A stretch of DNA of 44,889 nt from Acidobacteriota bacterium (GCA_018001935.1 JAGNHB010000049.1:1-44889), one strand, 5' to 3'; counted from the first letter of the stretch, positions 15,399 through 24,014 are shown. The notes: generated by a model from the sequence alone, not told the origin. Numbers and translations are program-made.

Positions 15399-17398
15399 AG
15401 GCCCCGATGCGCCTCAACGACCCCTGCTGCCCGCGCTGCACCCACGCGCCGGGAAAACCCTGCCCGGACTTCGTCGCCTGCCGGCTGGACGGCCCCCTCT
15501 GCCACGACGACGCGCTCTGCCGGTCCGCCGTCGCCGCCCGGGCAGCCCGCGTCCGCCGCGAGACGGCCGACCGGCCGGCCATCCTCGTGGGGATGGGCAC
15601 CTGCGGCCTGGCCTCGGGCGCCGGGGAGGTCCACGCGGCGATCGCCGCGCGCCTCCGAACGGACAGGCTCGACGTGGAACTGGTTTCCACGGGCTGCATC
15701 GGCTACTGCGAGAAGGAGGCCCTGGTGGACGTCCGGGTCCCCGGCCGGAACCGGCTCCTCCTCTCCAACGTCGTCCCAGGCGACGCGGACGACGTGGTGA
15801 AGCTGGCCACGGGGGTCTCGGAGACCCCCGTGAAGCCGCTCTGCCAGTTTACTTCCGCCAACGGCGCCCGGGCGTGGGACGGCGTGCCCTTCGCCGCCGA
15901 CCTCCCCTTCTTCGCCAAGCAGCTGCGCGTCGTCCTGGAGAACTGCGGCCACATCGACCCCACCTCCCTCGAGGAGTACGTCGCCGCCGGCGGCTACCGC
16001 GCCCTGGCGGACGTCCTGAAGGAAAACGACCCCGGGCGCGTGGTGGACCGGGTCCTCCGGTCCGGGCTGCGGGGCCGGGGCGGCGGCGGGTTCCCCACGG
16101 GCCGGAAGTGGGGCTTTGCCCGGAACGCCGGGACGGGGCCGAAGTACCTGGTGTGCAACGCCGACGAGGGCGACCCCGGCGCCTTCATGGACCGGGGCGT
16201 CATGGAGAGCGACCCTCACCGCCTCCTGGAGGGCATGGCCATCGCGGGTTTCGCCATCGGGGCCGCCGAAGGCATCATCTACTGCCGGGCGGAGTACCCG
16301 CTGGCCATCGAGCGCCTCGAGGCCGCCATTGCGCAGGCGGAGTCCTGGGGGCTTCTCGGGGACAACATCCTGGGCAGCGGCACCGACTTCCGCCTCCACA
16401 TCAAGAAGGGGGCCGGCGCCTTCGTCTGCGGCGAGGAAACGGCCCTCATCGCCTCCATCGAGGGGAAGCGCGGCATGCCCCGGCCCCGGCCGCCCTACCC
16501 GGCCGTGAGAGGCGTGTTTGGCCGCCCCACGGTCATCAACAACGTGGAGACCCTGGCCAACGTGCCGTCCATCCTGCGCCGAGGCCCCGAGTGGTTCGCC
16601 GCCCTGGGGACGAAGAACTCGACCGGCACCAAGGTGTTCGCCGTCACGGGCAGGATCCGGAACACCGGCCTGGTGGAGGTCCCCATGGGGATCCCCCTGC
16701 GGGAGATCGTCTTCGACATCGGCGGGGGCATCCCCGGCGGCAAGGCCTTCAAGGCGGTCCAGATCGGCGGGCCGTCGGGCGGCTGCATCCCCGAGGCGCA
16801 CCTCGACATCCCGGTGGACTACGAGTCCCTGAAGGATGTGGGAGCCATGATGGGCTCCGGCGGCCTGGTGGTCATGGACGAGAACACCTGCATGGTGGAC
16901 GTGGCCCGTTTCTTCATGGACTTCATCCGGAAGGAGTCGTGCGGGAAGTGCATCCCCTGCCGGGAAGGGACCACCCGGCTCTTCGAGATCCTGGACCTGA
17001 TCGTCCGGCCGTACCGCGCCACCTCCGAGGAAGACAACCTTCTCCGTTTCAAGGGGATCGTCAACATGGACCGCCTGGCGCAGACCATCCGGTCCACCTC
17101 CCTCTGCGGGCTCGGCATGACGGCCCCCAACCCGGTGCTGAGCACCCTGCGCTTCTTCCGGCACGAGTACGAGAGCCACGTCTACGACCGCAAATGCCCG
17201 GCGGGCGCCTGCACGGGCCTGCTGACCTACGCCGTGAACCCGGACCAGTGCACGGGCTGCACCGTCTGTGCCGTGAAGTGCCCAACCAAGGCCATCGTGG
17301 GGCAGAAGAAGCAGCCCCACCTCATCCTGGACGACAAGTGCGTCCGGTGCGACACCTGCCGGCAGGTCTGCCGGTTCGGCGCCATCACCGCGGAATAG
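15395..17398 (+). CDS. HndB-HndC fusion (NuoF-like flavin subunit, HydB) of [FeFe]-hydrogenase
   Basis: 667 aa. Residues 1-45 form a Cys-rich extension (C11, C12, C15, C23, C29, C36, C42). Residues 60-130 resemble HndB-type [2Fe-2S] thioredoxin-like proteins (GMGTCGLASGA, C70; TGCIGYCE, C101, C105). The NuoF core follows, with the FMN loop GRGGGGFPTG (227-236), the NADH loop NADEGDPGAF (255-264), an SLBB-like segment and the [4Fe-4S] site SCGKCIPC (C516, C519, C522, plus C571). The C-terminus (about 600-667) adds two [4Fe-4S] ferredoxin motifs. This is the NAD(P)(H)-reacting subunit; related HydABC enzymes bifurcate electrons between NADH and ferredoxin, which cannot be proved from sequence. 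NADH versus NADPH preference is not determined. Confidence 0.92.
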   Translation: MKAPMRLNDPCCPRCTHAPGKPCPDFVACRLDGPLCHDDALCRSAVAARAARVRRETADRPAILVGMGTCGLASGAGEVHAAIAARLRTDRLDVELVSTGCIGYCEKEALVDVRVPGRNRLLLSNVVPGDADDVVKLATGVSETPVKPLCQFTSANGARAWDGVPFAADLPFFAKQLRVVLENCGHIDPTSLEEYVAAGGYRALADVLKENDPGRVVDRVLRSGLRGRGGGGFPTGRKWGFARNAGTGPKYLVCNADEGDPGAFMDRGVMESDPHRLLEGMAIAGFAIGAAEGIIYCRAEYPLAIERLEAAIAQAESWGLLGDNILGSGTDFRLHIKKGAGAFVCGEETALIASIEGKRGMPRPRPPYPAVRGVFGRPTVINNVETLANVPSILRRGPEWFAALGTKNSTGTKVFAVTGRIRNTGLVEVPMGIPLREIVFDIGGGIPGGKAFKAVQIGGPSGGCIPEAHLDIPVDYESLKDVGAMMGSGGLVVMDENTCMVDVARFFMDFIRKESCGKCIPCREGTTRLFEILDLIVRPYRATSEEDNLLRFKGIVNMDRLAQTIRSTSLCGLGMTAPNPVLSTLRFFRHEYESHVYDRKCPAGACTGLLTYAVNPDQCTGCTVCAVKCPTKAIVGQKKQPHLILDDKCVRCDTCRQVCRFGAITAE

Positions 17399-17407
17399 GA
17401 GACCGAC

Positions 17408-19141
17408 ATGAGCGAAGAACGCGTTCGACTGAGTATCAACGACCGCCCCGTCGAGGTGCGGCGGGGCGCCACCCTCCTGGAGGCGGCCCGGGAGGTCGGG
17501 GTGAAGGTCCCCACCCTCTGCAGCCTCGAGGGGCTATCCCCCACGGGGGCCTGCCGGATCTGCGTGGTGGAGGCCGGGGGTGACGGCCGCCTGGTCCCGG
17601 CCTGCGCCTTCCCCGCCGAGGAGGGCCTGTCGGTTCAAACCAACACGCCGGCGGTGCGCCAGGCCCGCAAGACTATCATCGAGCTGCTGCTGGCCAACCA
17701 CAAGCAGGACTGCCTCTACTGCCCCAAGAACCTGGCGTGCGAGCTGCAGGCCCTGGCCGCCGAGTACGGGGTCCGGGAGAAACGCTTCTCGGGGAAGGTC
17801 CGCGCGTACCACATGGACCTGTCGAGCCCCGCCGTCGAGCGGGACCCCGAGAAGTGCATCCTCTGCGGGCGGTGCGTGCGCGTCTGCGAGGAAATCCAGA
17901 ACGTCGGGGCCATCGACTTCACCGGGCGGGGCTTCGAGACCATGGTCCTTCCCGCCTTCAACCGGGACCTGAACGTGGCGCCCTGCGTGTTCTGCGGCCA
18001 GTGCGTCCTGGAGTGCCCGACGGGCGCCCTCCGCGAGAAGGACCACCTCAAGCCGGTCTTTGACGCCCTCAACGACCCCCGGAAGTACGTGGTGGTCCAG
18101 GTGGCGCCGGCGATCCGGGTCTCCCTGGGGGAGGAGTTCGGTCTCCCCGCCGGGGCCGTGGTGACCGGGAAGATCCCGGCGGCCCTCCACCGGCTGGGTT
18201 TCAAGCGCGTTTTCGACACCAACCTCGCCGCGGACCTCACCATCCTGGAAGAGGCGACGGAACTGGTGGACCGCGTCCGGACCGGCAAGCCGCTCCCCAT
18301 GCTGACCTCCTGCTCCCCCGGCTGGGTCAAGTACGTGGAGCACTTCCACCCGTCCCTGCTGCCCCACGTGTCGACCTGCAAGTCGCCCCAGATGATGATG
18401 GGGGCCATGATCAAGACCTACTTCGCCCAGAAGGAGGGGATCGCGCCCGAAGACCTTTACGTGGTCTCCGTCATGCCCTGCACCGCCAAGAAGTTCGAGG
18501 CCCGGCGGCCCGAGATGGGCGCCCACGCCCACCCGGACGTGGACGCCGTCCTGACCACCCGGGAATTCGCCCGGATGATCCGGATCGCCGGGATCGACTT
18601 CCACCGGCTCGAGGACGAGCCCTTCGACGACCCGCTGGGGATCGCCTCCGGCGCCGGCGACATCTTCGGGTCGTCGGGGGGGGTGATGGAGGCCGCCCTC
18701 CGGACCGCTCACTACCTCCTGACCGGCGAGGAGGCCGCGTCAACCGACGTGACCGCCGTCCGGGGCCTGGACGGGGTGAAAACCGCCGAGGTGCCGGTGG
18801 GCGGCCTGACGCTCAAGGTGGCCGCGGTGAGCGGCCTGAAAAACGCCGCCGCCCTGCTGGACCGGATCAAATCGGGGGAAGCGACCGATTATCATTTCAT
18901 CGAGGTCATGTGCTGCCCCGGCGGGTGCATCGACGGGGGCGGGCAGCCGCTGCCACGGAACCGGGAGGTGCTCGAGGCCCGCATGAAGGCCGTCTACGCC
19001 ATCGACCGGGGGAAGGCGCTGCGGCGGTCCCACGAGAACCCGGGCGTCAAGGCGCTCTACGACGAGTACCTCGGGGAGCCGAACAGCCACCGGGCCCACG
19101 AACTGCTCCACACCCGCTACACGGAGCGGGACCAGTACTGA
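17408..19141 (+). CDS. hydA: Catalytic [FeFe]-hydrogenase subunit HydA (HndD-like)
   Basis: 577 aa. In order: [2Fe-2S] ferredoxin domain (C38, C49, C52, C66); His-ligated [4Fe-4S] site (H98, C102, C105, C111); two [4Fe-4S] motifs (C150/153/156/160 and C193/196/199/203); H-cluster domain; small-subunit-like C-terminal segment (about 510-577). H-cluster loops: L1 reads TSCSPGW (300-306), L2 MPCTAKKFE (C358), L3 EVMCCPGGC (C503, C507). This is the M3-type layout of cytoplasmic NAD(P)-linked enzymes. L1 has serine instead of the second cysteine of the textbook TSCCPGW; see findings. The ATG follows AGGAG, 9 nt after the previous stop. Maturases are not in the window. Confidence 0.93.
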   Translation: MSEERVRLSINDRPVEVRRGATLLEAAREVGVKVPTLCSLEGLSPTGACRICVVEAGGDGRLVPACAFPAEEGLSVQTNTPAVRQARKTIIELLLANHKQDCLYCPKNLACELQALAAEYGVREKRFSGKVRAYHMDLSSPAVERDPEKCILCGRCVRVCEEIQNVGAIDFTGRGFETMVLPAFNRDLNVAPCVFCGQCVLECPTGALREKDHLKPVFDALNDPRKYVVVQVAPAIRVSLGEEFGLPAGAVVTGKIPAALHRLGFKRVFDTNLAADLTILEEATELVDRVRTGKPLPMLTSCSPGWVKYVEHFHPSLLPHVSTCKSPQMMMGAMIKTYFAQKEGIAPEDLYVVSVMPCTAKKFEARRPEMGAHAHPDVDAVLTTREFARMIRIAGIDFHRLEDEPFDDPLGIASGAGDIFGSSGGVMEAALRTAHYLLTGEEAASTDVTAVRGLDGVKTAEVPVGGLTLKVAAVSGLKNAAALLDRIKSGEATDYHFIEVMCCPGGCIDGGGQPLPRNREVLEARMKAVYAIDRGKALRRSHENPGVKALYDEYLGEPNSHRAHELLHTRYTERDQY

Positions 19142-19157
19142 AGGAGGCGGGCGGGTC

Positions 19158-21179
19158 ATGCAACCGGTCGCGGTCATCGAGACCATTCCGGAAAAGTGCC
19201 GGCGCTGCTACGGCTGCGTGCGGGAGTGCCCCGCCCGGGCCATCAAGGTCGAGAAAGGCCAGGCCCGGGTCATCCCGGAGCGCTGCATCGGCTGCGGCAA
19301 CTGCTACCGGGCCTGCGCCATGGGCGCCAAGAAGATCCTGGACGGCACCGGCCCGGTCCGGGACTTCCTGGCGGAGCCGAAACCGTTGAAAGTGGCCCTG
19401 CTGGCGCCTTCCTACTGCGCCATCCCGGAGAGCTACGACCCCTCCCGGATCGTGGGGGCCGTCCGGGCCCTGGGCTTCGACAAGGTCTGCAGCGTGGCCT
19501 TCGGGGCCGACCTCAACGCCCGGGCCTACCAGAAGCTCCGCAAAACCTCTTCCGTCAAGCCCGTCATCGCCGTGCCCTGCCCCGCGGTGGTCTACCTGAT
19601 CCAGAAATACGCCCCCGAACTGATCCCGAATCTCGCGCCCGTTGCCTCGCCCATGGTCGCCATGGCGCGGGTGGCCCGGGAGCTGTGGGGGCCCGCGTCC
19701 CGCATCGTATTCATCGGGCCCTGCATCGGGAAGAAGAAGGAGGCTCACGACCCCCTGACGGGAGGCGCCGTGGACGAGGTCCTGACCTTCGAGGAACTCT
19801 GGCAGCTCTTCGCGGCGAAGGGAATCGACCCCGCCACGGCCCCCGAGTCGGGCCTGGACGGCCCGAAACCCGGGCTGGGCCAGCTCTTCCCGGTGGAGGA
19901 CGGGCTCCTCAAGAGCGCCGACATCCGCGAAGGCCCCCTCGACGCCGGCATCGTCTCGGCGGACGGCCGCCGCCGGTGCATCTGGATCCTCGAGGACCTG
20001 GTGCGGGACCGCTTCAAGGCGGACTTCATCGACCTCCTGATGTGCGAGGGGTGCATCAACGGCCCGGCCATGATCAGCCACCACAACCTCGTCTGGCGGC
20101 GGACCCGGGTGGTGGAGCACGCCCGCGCGCGCGTCCGGGAGATGGACCTGCAGGAGTGGGACCGCGAGGTGACGGACTGGCTGGGCCGGCTCGACCTGAC
20201 CCGCACCTTCGAGCGGTCGCCGGTGGTCGAGCCCGAGGTCCCGGAGGAGGAACTGGCGGAGGCCCTCCGGCGGATGGGCAAGGAAAAACCCCAGGACCAG
20301 CTCAACTGCGGCGCCTGCGGTTACCCGAGCTGCCGCGAGAAGGCGGAGGCCGTGTGCCGCGGGCGGGCGGAGGTGGAGATGTGCCTGCCGTTCCTGGTGG
20401 ACCGCCTCGAGCAGACCTGCCGCGAGCTGCAGGACACCAACAGCCTGCTCCAGAGCACCCAGCAGAACCTGGTCCAGACGGAGAAGCTGGCGTCCATGGG
20501 ACAGCTGGCTGCCGGGGTGGCCCACGAGATCAACAACCCCCTCGGCACCATCCTCATGTTCAGCCACCTGGTCCGGGAGAACCTCAAGGACCGCCCCGAC
20601 CTCGGCGAGGACGTCGAACTGATCGTCAAGGAAGCCCACCGCTGCAAAGGGATCGTGGCGGGCCTGCTGAACTTCGCCCGTCAAAGCCGGGTGCAGCTCC
20701 AGAAGACGTCCATCGGGACCTTCCTCGGAGAGATCGTCCGGCAGAAACGAGTGGACACCCGCTTCGCCGGCGTTCGCCTGGAGGTGGAACTCGACCCCGC
20801 TCTCGAGGAAGTCTGGCTCGACCCCGACCAGTTCCGGCAAGTGCTGGACAACCTCCTCCACAACGCCATGGAGGCGATGGACGGCACCGGGACCATCACC
20901 CTTCGCGCCCGGTGGAACACGGTCCGGGGGGACGCCGAGTTCGAGGTGACGGACACCGGTTGCGGGATCCCCCCGGAGAACGTCAAGCGGATCTTCACGC
21001 CCTTCTTCACCACGAAGAAACTGGGGCGCGGGACGGGGCTGGGTCTCGCCATCGCCTACGGAATCGTGAAGATGCACGGCGGGAACATCGACGTGAAAAG
21101 CCAGGTCGGCCGGGGGACCACCTTCCGGCTGAACCTTCCCGGCCGCTCCCCGGAGAGCGCCGGCGGACACTGGATCTGA
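19158..21179 (+). CDS. [FeFe]-hydrogenase-domain sensor histidine kinase (HydS/HsfB-like)
   Basis: 673 aa. Two N-terminal [4Fe-4S] motifs (C14/17/20/24 and C43/46/49/53), then a hydrogenase large-subunit-like domain (about 78-320) that keeps four candidate H-cluster cysteines: C141 (AVPCPAVV), C189 (GPCIGKKKE), C296 and C299 (MCEGCINGP). The proton-transfer cysteine position before C141 is proline. Next is a 4Fe-4S ‘GACGYPSC’ domain (C384, C387, C392, then C400 or C409), a coiled coil, the H-box AHEINNP (H456) and a HATPase domain (DTGCGIPPEN, GTGLGLAI). No membrane segment: a soluble kinase. This is the build of sensory hydrogenases thought to detect H2 or redox state. It follows hydA by 16 nt with GGAGG. 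Confidence 0.9.
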   Translation: MQPVAVIETIPEKCRRCYGCVRECPARAIKVEKGQARVIPERCIGCGNCYRACAMGAKKILDGTGPVRDFLAEPKPLKVALLAPSYCAIPESYDPSRIVGAVRALGFDKVCSVAFGADLNARAYQKLRKTSSVKPVIAVPCPAVVYLIQKYAPELIPNLAPVASPMVAMARVARELWGPASRIVFIGPCIGKKKEAHDPLTGGAVDEVLTFEELWQLFAAKGIDPATAPESGLDGPKPGLGQLFPVEDGLLKSADIREGPLDAGIVSADGRRRCIWILEDLVRDRFKADFIDLLMCEGCINGPAMISHHNLVWRRTRVVEHARARVREMDLQEWDREVTDWLGRLDLTRTFERSPVVEPEVPEEELAEALRRMGKEKPQDQLNCGACGYPSCREKAEAVCRGRAEVEMCLPFLVDRLEQTCRELQDTNSLLQSTQQNLVQTEKLASMGQLAAGVAHEINNPLGTILMFSHLVRENLKDRPDLGEDVELIVKEAHRCKGIVAGLLNFARQSRVQLQKTSIGTFLGEIVRQKRVDTRFAGVRLEVELDPALEEVWLDPDQFRQVLDNLLHNAMEAMDGTGTITLRARWNTVRGDAEFEVTDTGCGIPPENVKRIFTPFFTTKKLGRGTGLGLAIAYGIVKMHGGNIDVKSQVGRGTTFRLNLPGRSPESAGGHWI

Positions 21180-21190
21180 AGGAGGCTGGA

Positions 21191-21589
21191 ATGGTGAAAA
21201 TCCTCGTGGTGGACGACGACCCCGACTTCCAGGACATGATGACCCTGGTGCTCCAGTCCGCCGGCTACGCGGTGGAGAACGCCTACGACGGCGCCCGCGC
21301 CCTGGAGCGCATCGCGGCCGACCCCCCGGACCTGGTGCTGCTGGACGTCATGATGACGACGGAAACCGAGGGGATCGAGGTGGCGCAGCGGCTCCGCGCG
21401 GACCCGCGGACGCGGGGGATCCCCCTGGTCATGCTCACGTCCGTGAACGTGGAGAAGCGGTTCCCGGCCCCGCTGGAGCCCGACGCCGACTGGCTCCCGG
21501 TCGACCGCTTCCTCGACAAGCCGGTCAAGCCCGCCCTGCTGCTGACCACGGTGGCGGAGCTGCTCGGAAAAGAGACAAACCACGGATGA
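21191..21589 (+). CDS. Single-domain response regulator 1
   Basis: 132 aa, a stand-alone receiver: acidic pair D8/D9, phospho-acceptor D52 in LVLLDVMM, T/S in MLTS and K in FLDKPVKP. It starts 11 nt after the hydrogenase-domain kinase with an AAGGAGG site, so it is its likely phosphotransfer partner. With no output domain it must act by protein contact or as a phosphate relay. The loop between D52 and the conserved Thr is enlarged by TETEG and RFPAPLEPDADWLPV. Its last codons and stop lie inside a 10-bp tandem repeat (21581-21620), so the C-terminus ‘NHG’ is repeat-derived. Confidence 0.9.
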   Translation: MVKILVVDDDPDFQDMMTLVLQSAGYAVENAYDGARALERIAADPPDLVLLDVMMTTETEGIEVAQRLRADPRTRGIPLVMLTSVNVEKRFPAPLEPDADWLPVDRFLDKPVKPALLLTTVAELLGKETNHG

Positions 21590-21620
21590 ACACGGATAAA
21601 CACGGATGGACACGGATGGG
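21581..21620. repeat. Four 10-bp CACGGATRRA tandem units
   Basis: CACGGATGAA, CACGGATAAA, CACGGATGGA, CACGGATGGG in direct tandem. The TGA stop of the first receiver gene lies in the first unit. Similar CACGGAT arrays are widespread intergenic repeats in several bacterial phyla (recalled). Confidence 0.85.
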
Positions 21621-21694
21621 GCAGGGTGAAAGAAAATGAACGGCATGAGACGGATACGTTTGAACGGTCTCATGCAAAGGCGCCAGGGCGCAGA

Positions 21695-21744
21695 GCCTCG
21701 CAAAGCGTTCATGGCGAACGCTTTTCGGAATTCCTTTGCGAGGC
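21695..21744. repeat. Nested inverted repeat, CTTTGCG/CTTGGCG family
   Basis: Outer arms GCCTCGCAAAG (21695-21705) and CTTTGCGAGGC (21734-21744) are perfect; inside lies AAAGCGTTC-ATGGC-GAACGCTTT. The following GGCTTTGCGGCTTGGCGTGAGG continues the same vocabulary, which recurs at 24346-24408 and near 35000. Confidence 0.8.
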
Positions 21745-21820
21745 TTGGCGGCTTTGCGGCTTGGCGTGAGGTTGGGAACGACGTCTTTCCCTGGTTCGGG
21801 AGCCGCTCCGATATGCAATA

Positions 21821-21848
21821 ATTAGTGAAAATTAGTGAAAATTAGTGG
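21821..21848. repeat. ATTAGTGAAA tandem repeat
   Basis: ATTAGTGAAA twice followed by ATTAGTGG, a 10-bp period, ending 22 nt before the start of the second receiver gene. With the two preceding elements it fills the 281-bp gap between the receiver genes; no other feature is seen there. Confidence 0.8.
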
Positions 21849-21870
21849 TTAGAATTGGGTGGAGAAAGAG

Positions 21871-22263
21871 ATGAAGAAGATCCTGATTATCGATGACGAC
21901 GCGGATTTCGTGGAGATCAACCGGACCGTGCTGGAGGCCGCCGGTTTCGCGGTGAAGCACGCCTACTCCGGAAAGGACGGCGTGGCGGCGGCCCTGGCCG
22001 ACCCGCCCGACCTGGTGATCCTCGACCTCATGATGGAGCACTGGGACAGCGGTTTCGTGGCCGCCCGGCGGATCAAGGGCGACCCCGCCACGGCGGGTGT
22101 ACCCGTTCTGATGCTGACGGGCGTGACCCGGGAGACGGGCATGAGCTTCGACCTGGACTCGCCCGGGGAACGGGAATGGATCAAGGCCGACATGTTCCTG
22201 AGCAAACCGTTGCGGCCGGAAGAGCTGTTGCAGCGCGTCAAGGCCGTCCTGGGCCTGGCGTGA
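21871..22263 (+). CDS. Single-domain response regulator 2
   Basis: 130 aa stand-alone receiver: D8/D9/D10 acidic cluster, phospho-acceptor D52 in LVILDLMM, T in MLTG and K in FLSKPLRP. The ATG at 21871 has GGTGGAG 6-10 nt upstream; a GTG four codons earlier is less likely. Closely similar in layout to the receiver at 21191 (same length class, extended region before the conserved Lys), suggesting duplication, with the second copy diverged. It is 49 nt upstream of a receiver-PAS-kinase and may shuttle phosphate between the two kinases. Output is unknown. Confidence 0.9.
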   Translation: MKKILIIDDDADFVEINRTVLEAAGFAVKHAYSGKDGVAAALADPPDLVILDLMMEHWDSGFVAARRIKGDPATAGVPVLMLTGVTRETGMSFDLDSPGEREWIKADMFLSKPLRPEELLQRVKAVLGLA

Positions 22264-22312
22264 GCCCGCGGGTCAACCCGGTTCGACGGGACGTGAACAG
22301 AGAGGTGAGGTG

Positions 22313-23806
22313 ATGAGGGACGCGGCACGAGTGCTGGTGATCGACGACGAGGAGGGGATCCGGCGGGGAATCCGGCGGGTCCTGGCGGCCGAGGGCTACC
22401 GGGTGGACGAGGCCGGCGACGGGGCCGGTGGTCTGGAGGCCCTGTCGGCCGAGGCCTACGACATGGTCCTGGTGGACCTGAAGATGCCGGGGAACGTCGA
22501 CGGTCTGGACGTGGTGAAGGCGGCCCTGGAGAAGGACCCCGACGTGGTGGTGATGGTGATCAGCGCCTACGCCTCCCTGGAGGCGGCGGTGCAGGCCACC
22601 CGCCTGGGCGCCTACGACTTCATGGCGAAGCCCTTCACCCCCGACGAACTGAAGATCAACGTTCAGAAAGGGCTCGAGAAACGCTTCCTGGTGCAGGAGA
22701 AGCGCCGGCTCCTGGCGGAGCGGGAGGCCACGCTGCTCGAACTGTCGAAGGAACGGGGCCGCCTGCGGATGGTGGTCCAGTCCATGGACGACGGCCTCCT
22801 GGTCATCAACCAGCAGGGGGTCGTGGTTTACGCGAACCCGGTGGCCCGCCAGATGCTCCGCGTTGAAACCGACCTGTCCGGGGCGGACTACCGGGCCGTC
22901 CTGGGGGCAACTTCGCTGGGGCCGCGGGTCGATGCCGTGCTGAACGCGGAGGACCCCGAGGCCGAGCGGATCACCACGGAGTACGACCTGGACGAGAAGA
23001 CGACGGTGATGGCCAAGATCACCCGACTGCGGGAGCAGGACCACTTCGTGGGGGCCGTCCTGGTGCTCCGGGACATCAGCCGCCTCAAGGAACTGGACCG
23101 GACCAAGTCCCGCTTCGTCTCCGTGGTGGGCCACGAACTGAAGGCCCCGCTGGCGGCTATCGAGGGCTACCTGGAGGTCCTGCTGGCCGGAACCGTGGGC
23201 GCCATGCCCGAGAAGGCCACGGGGATGCTGGAGCGCTGCCGCGACCGGGCGGCCTCCCTCCAGAACCTCATCAAGGACATCCTGAACATCACGCGGCTGG
23301 AGGCCCGGACCATCACCCGCCGCATCGAGCCCCTGAACGCGGTCGAGATGGTGGACTCCGTCCTGGACCTGCTCAAGCCCACCATCGACCAGAAACCCGT
23401 CACGGTGGACCACCGCGTGCCGGCCGATCTGCCCCGCATCCTCGTGGACCGGGACGACTTGGACCGCCTCCTGACCAACCTGGTGAGCAACGCCGTCAAG
23501 TACAACCGCCCCGGGGGCGTGGTGACGGTCTCGTACGCCGTCACCGGGGAGAGCGTGTCCATCGCCGTGGCCGACACCGGGATCGGCATCGACCGGGAGC
23601 ACCTCGACCACCTCGGGAAAGAGTTCTTCCGCGTCCGCAGCGAGGAGACCAGCCGGATCTCGGGTACGGGCCTCGGCCTCTCCATCGTCCGCAAGATCAT
23701 GGACGTCTACCACGGCGACCTGCGCGTGGAGAGCGTCAGGGGCCAGGGCTCGACCTTCACCCTGACCTTCCCCCTCCCCTCGGGGACGGCGTCGGACAGT
23801 CTTTAG
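22313..23806 (+). CDS. Receiver-PAS-histidine kinase
   Basis: 497 aa, soluble. N-terminal receiver (1-120) with D11/D12 and phospho-acceptor D55, then a coiled linker, a PAS domain (about 150-245: VVQSMDDGLLVINQQGVVVYANPVARQML), HisKA with VVGHELKAPL (H274) and HATPase_c (N-box LVSNAVKYN, DTGIGID, GTGLGLSIV). The receiver at the input end means it can be controlled by another kinase, so it may act below the hydrogenase-domain kinase. ATG 22313 follows GAGGTGAGG; the GTG one codon earlier is possible. Last gene of the array. Whether it phosphorylates the divergent NtrC-like protein is inference from proximity. Confidence 0.92.
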   Translation: MRDAARVLVIDDEEGIRRGIRRVLAAEGYRVDEAGDGAGGLEALSAEAYDMVLVDLKMPGNVDGLDVVKAALEKDPDVVVMVISAYASLEAAVQATRLGAYDFMAKPFTPDELKINVQKGLEKRFLVQEKRRLLAEREATLLELSKERGRLRMVVQSMDDGLLVINQQGVVVYANPVARQMLRVETDLSGADYRAVLGATSLGPRVDAVLNAEDPEAERITTEYDLDEKTTVMAKITRLREQDHFVGAVLVLRDISRLKELDRTKSRFVSVVGHELKAPLAAIEGYLEVLLAGTVGAMPEKATGMLERCRDRAASLQNLIKDILNITRLEARTITRRIEPLNAVEMVDSVLDLLKPTIDQKPVTVDHRVPADLPRILVDRDDLDRLLTNLVSNAVKYNRPGGVVTVSYAVTGESVSIAVADTGIGIDREHLDHLGKEFFRVRSEETSRISGTGLGLSIVRKIMDVYHGDLRVESVRGQGSTFTLTFPLPSGTASDSL

Positions 23807-24014
23807 GCGATTTCGCGGCTGCGTTTTTACCAACATGTTGTCGATCCCGGTTGTCTGCCGAGGCCACGTTTACCGGGCGACGTCCCGGGAAAAAGTGCAA
23901 GAGCTTTCCGGGATTCTCCGTGCATCCGGCTTCTTGGCAAGCAAGGGGACGTTCGAGAAGACGGGGCCGCCGGGCGAGTTTTCCCGCCCCCAGGAGTCGA
24001 TCGCCACCGCGCCC

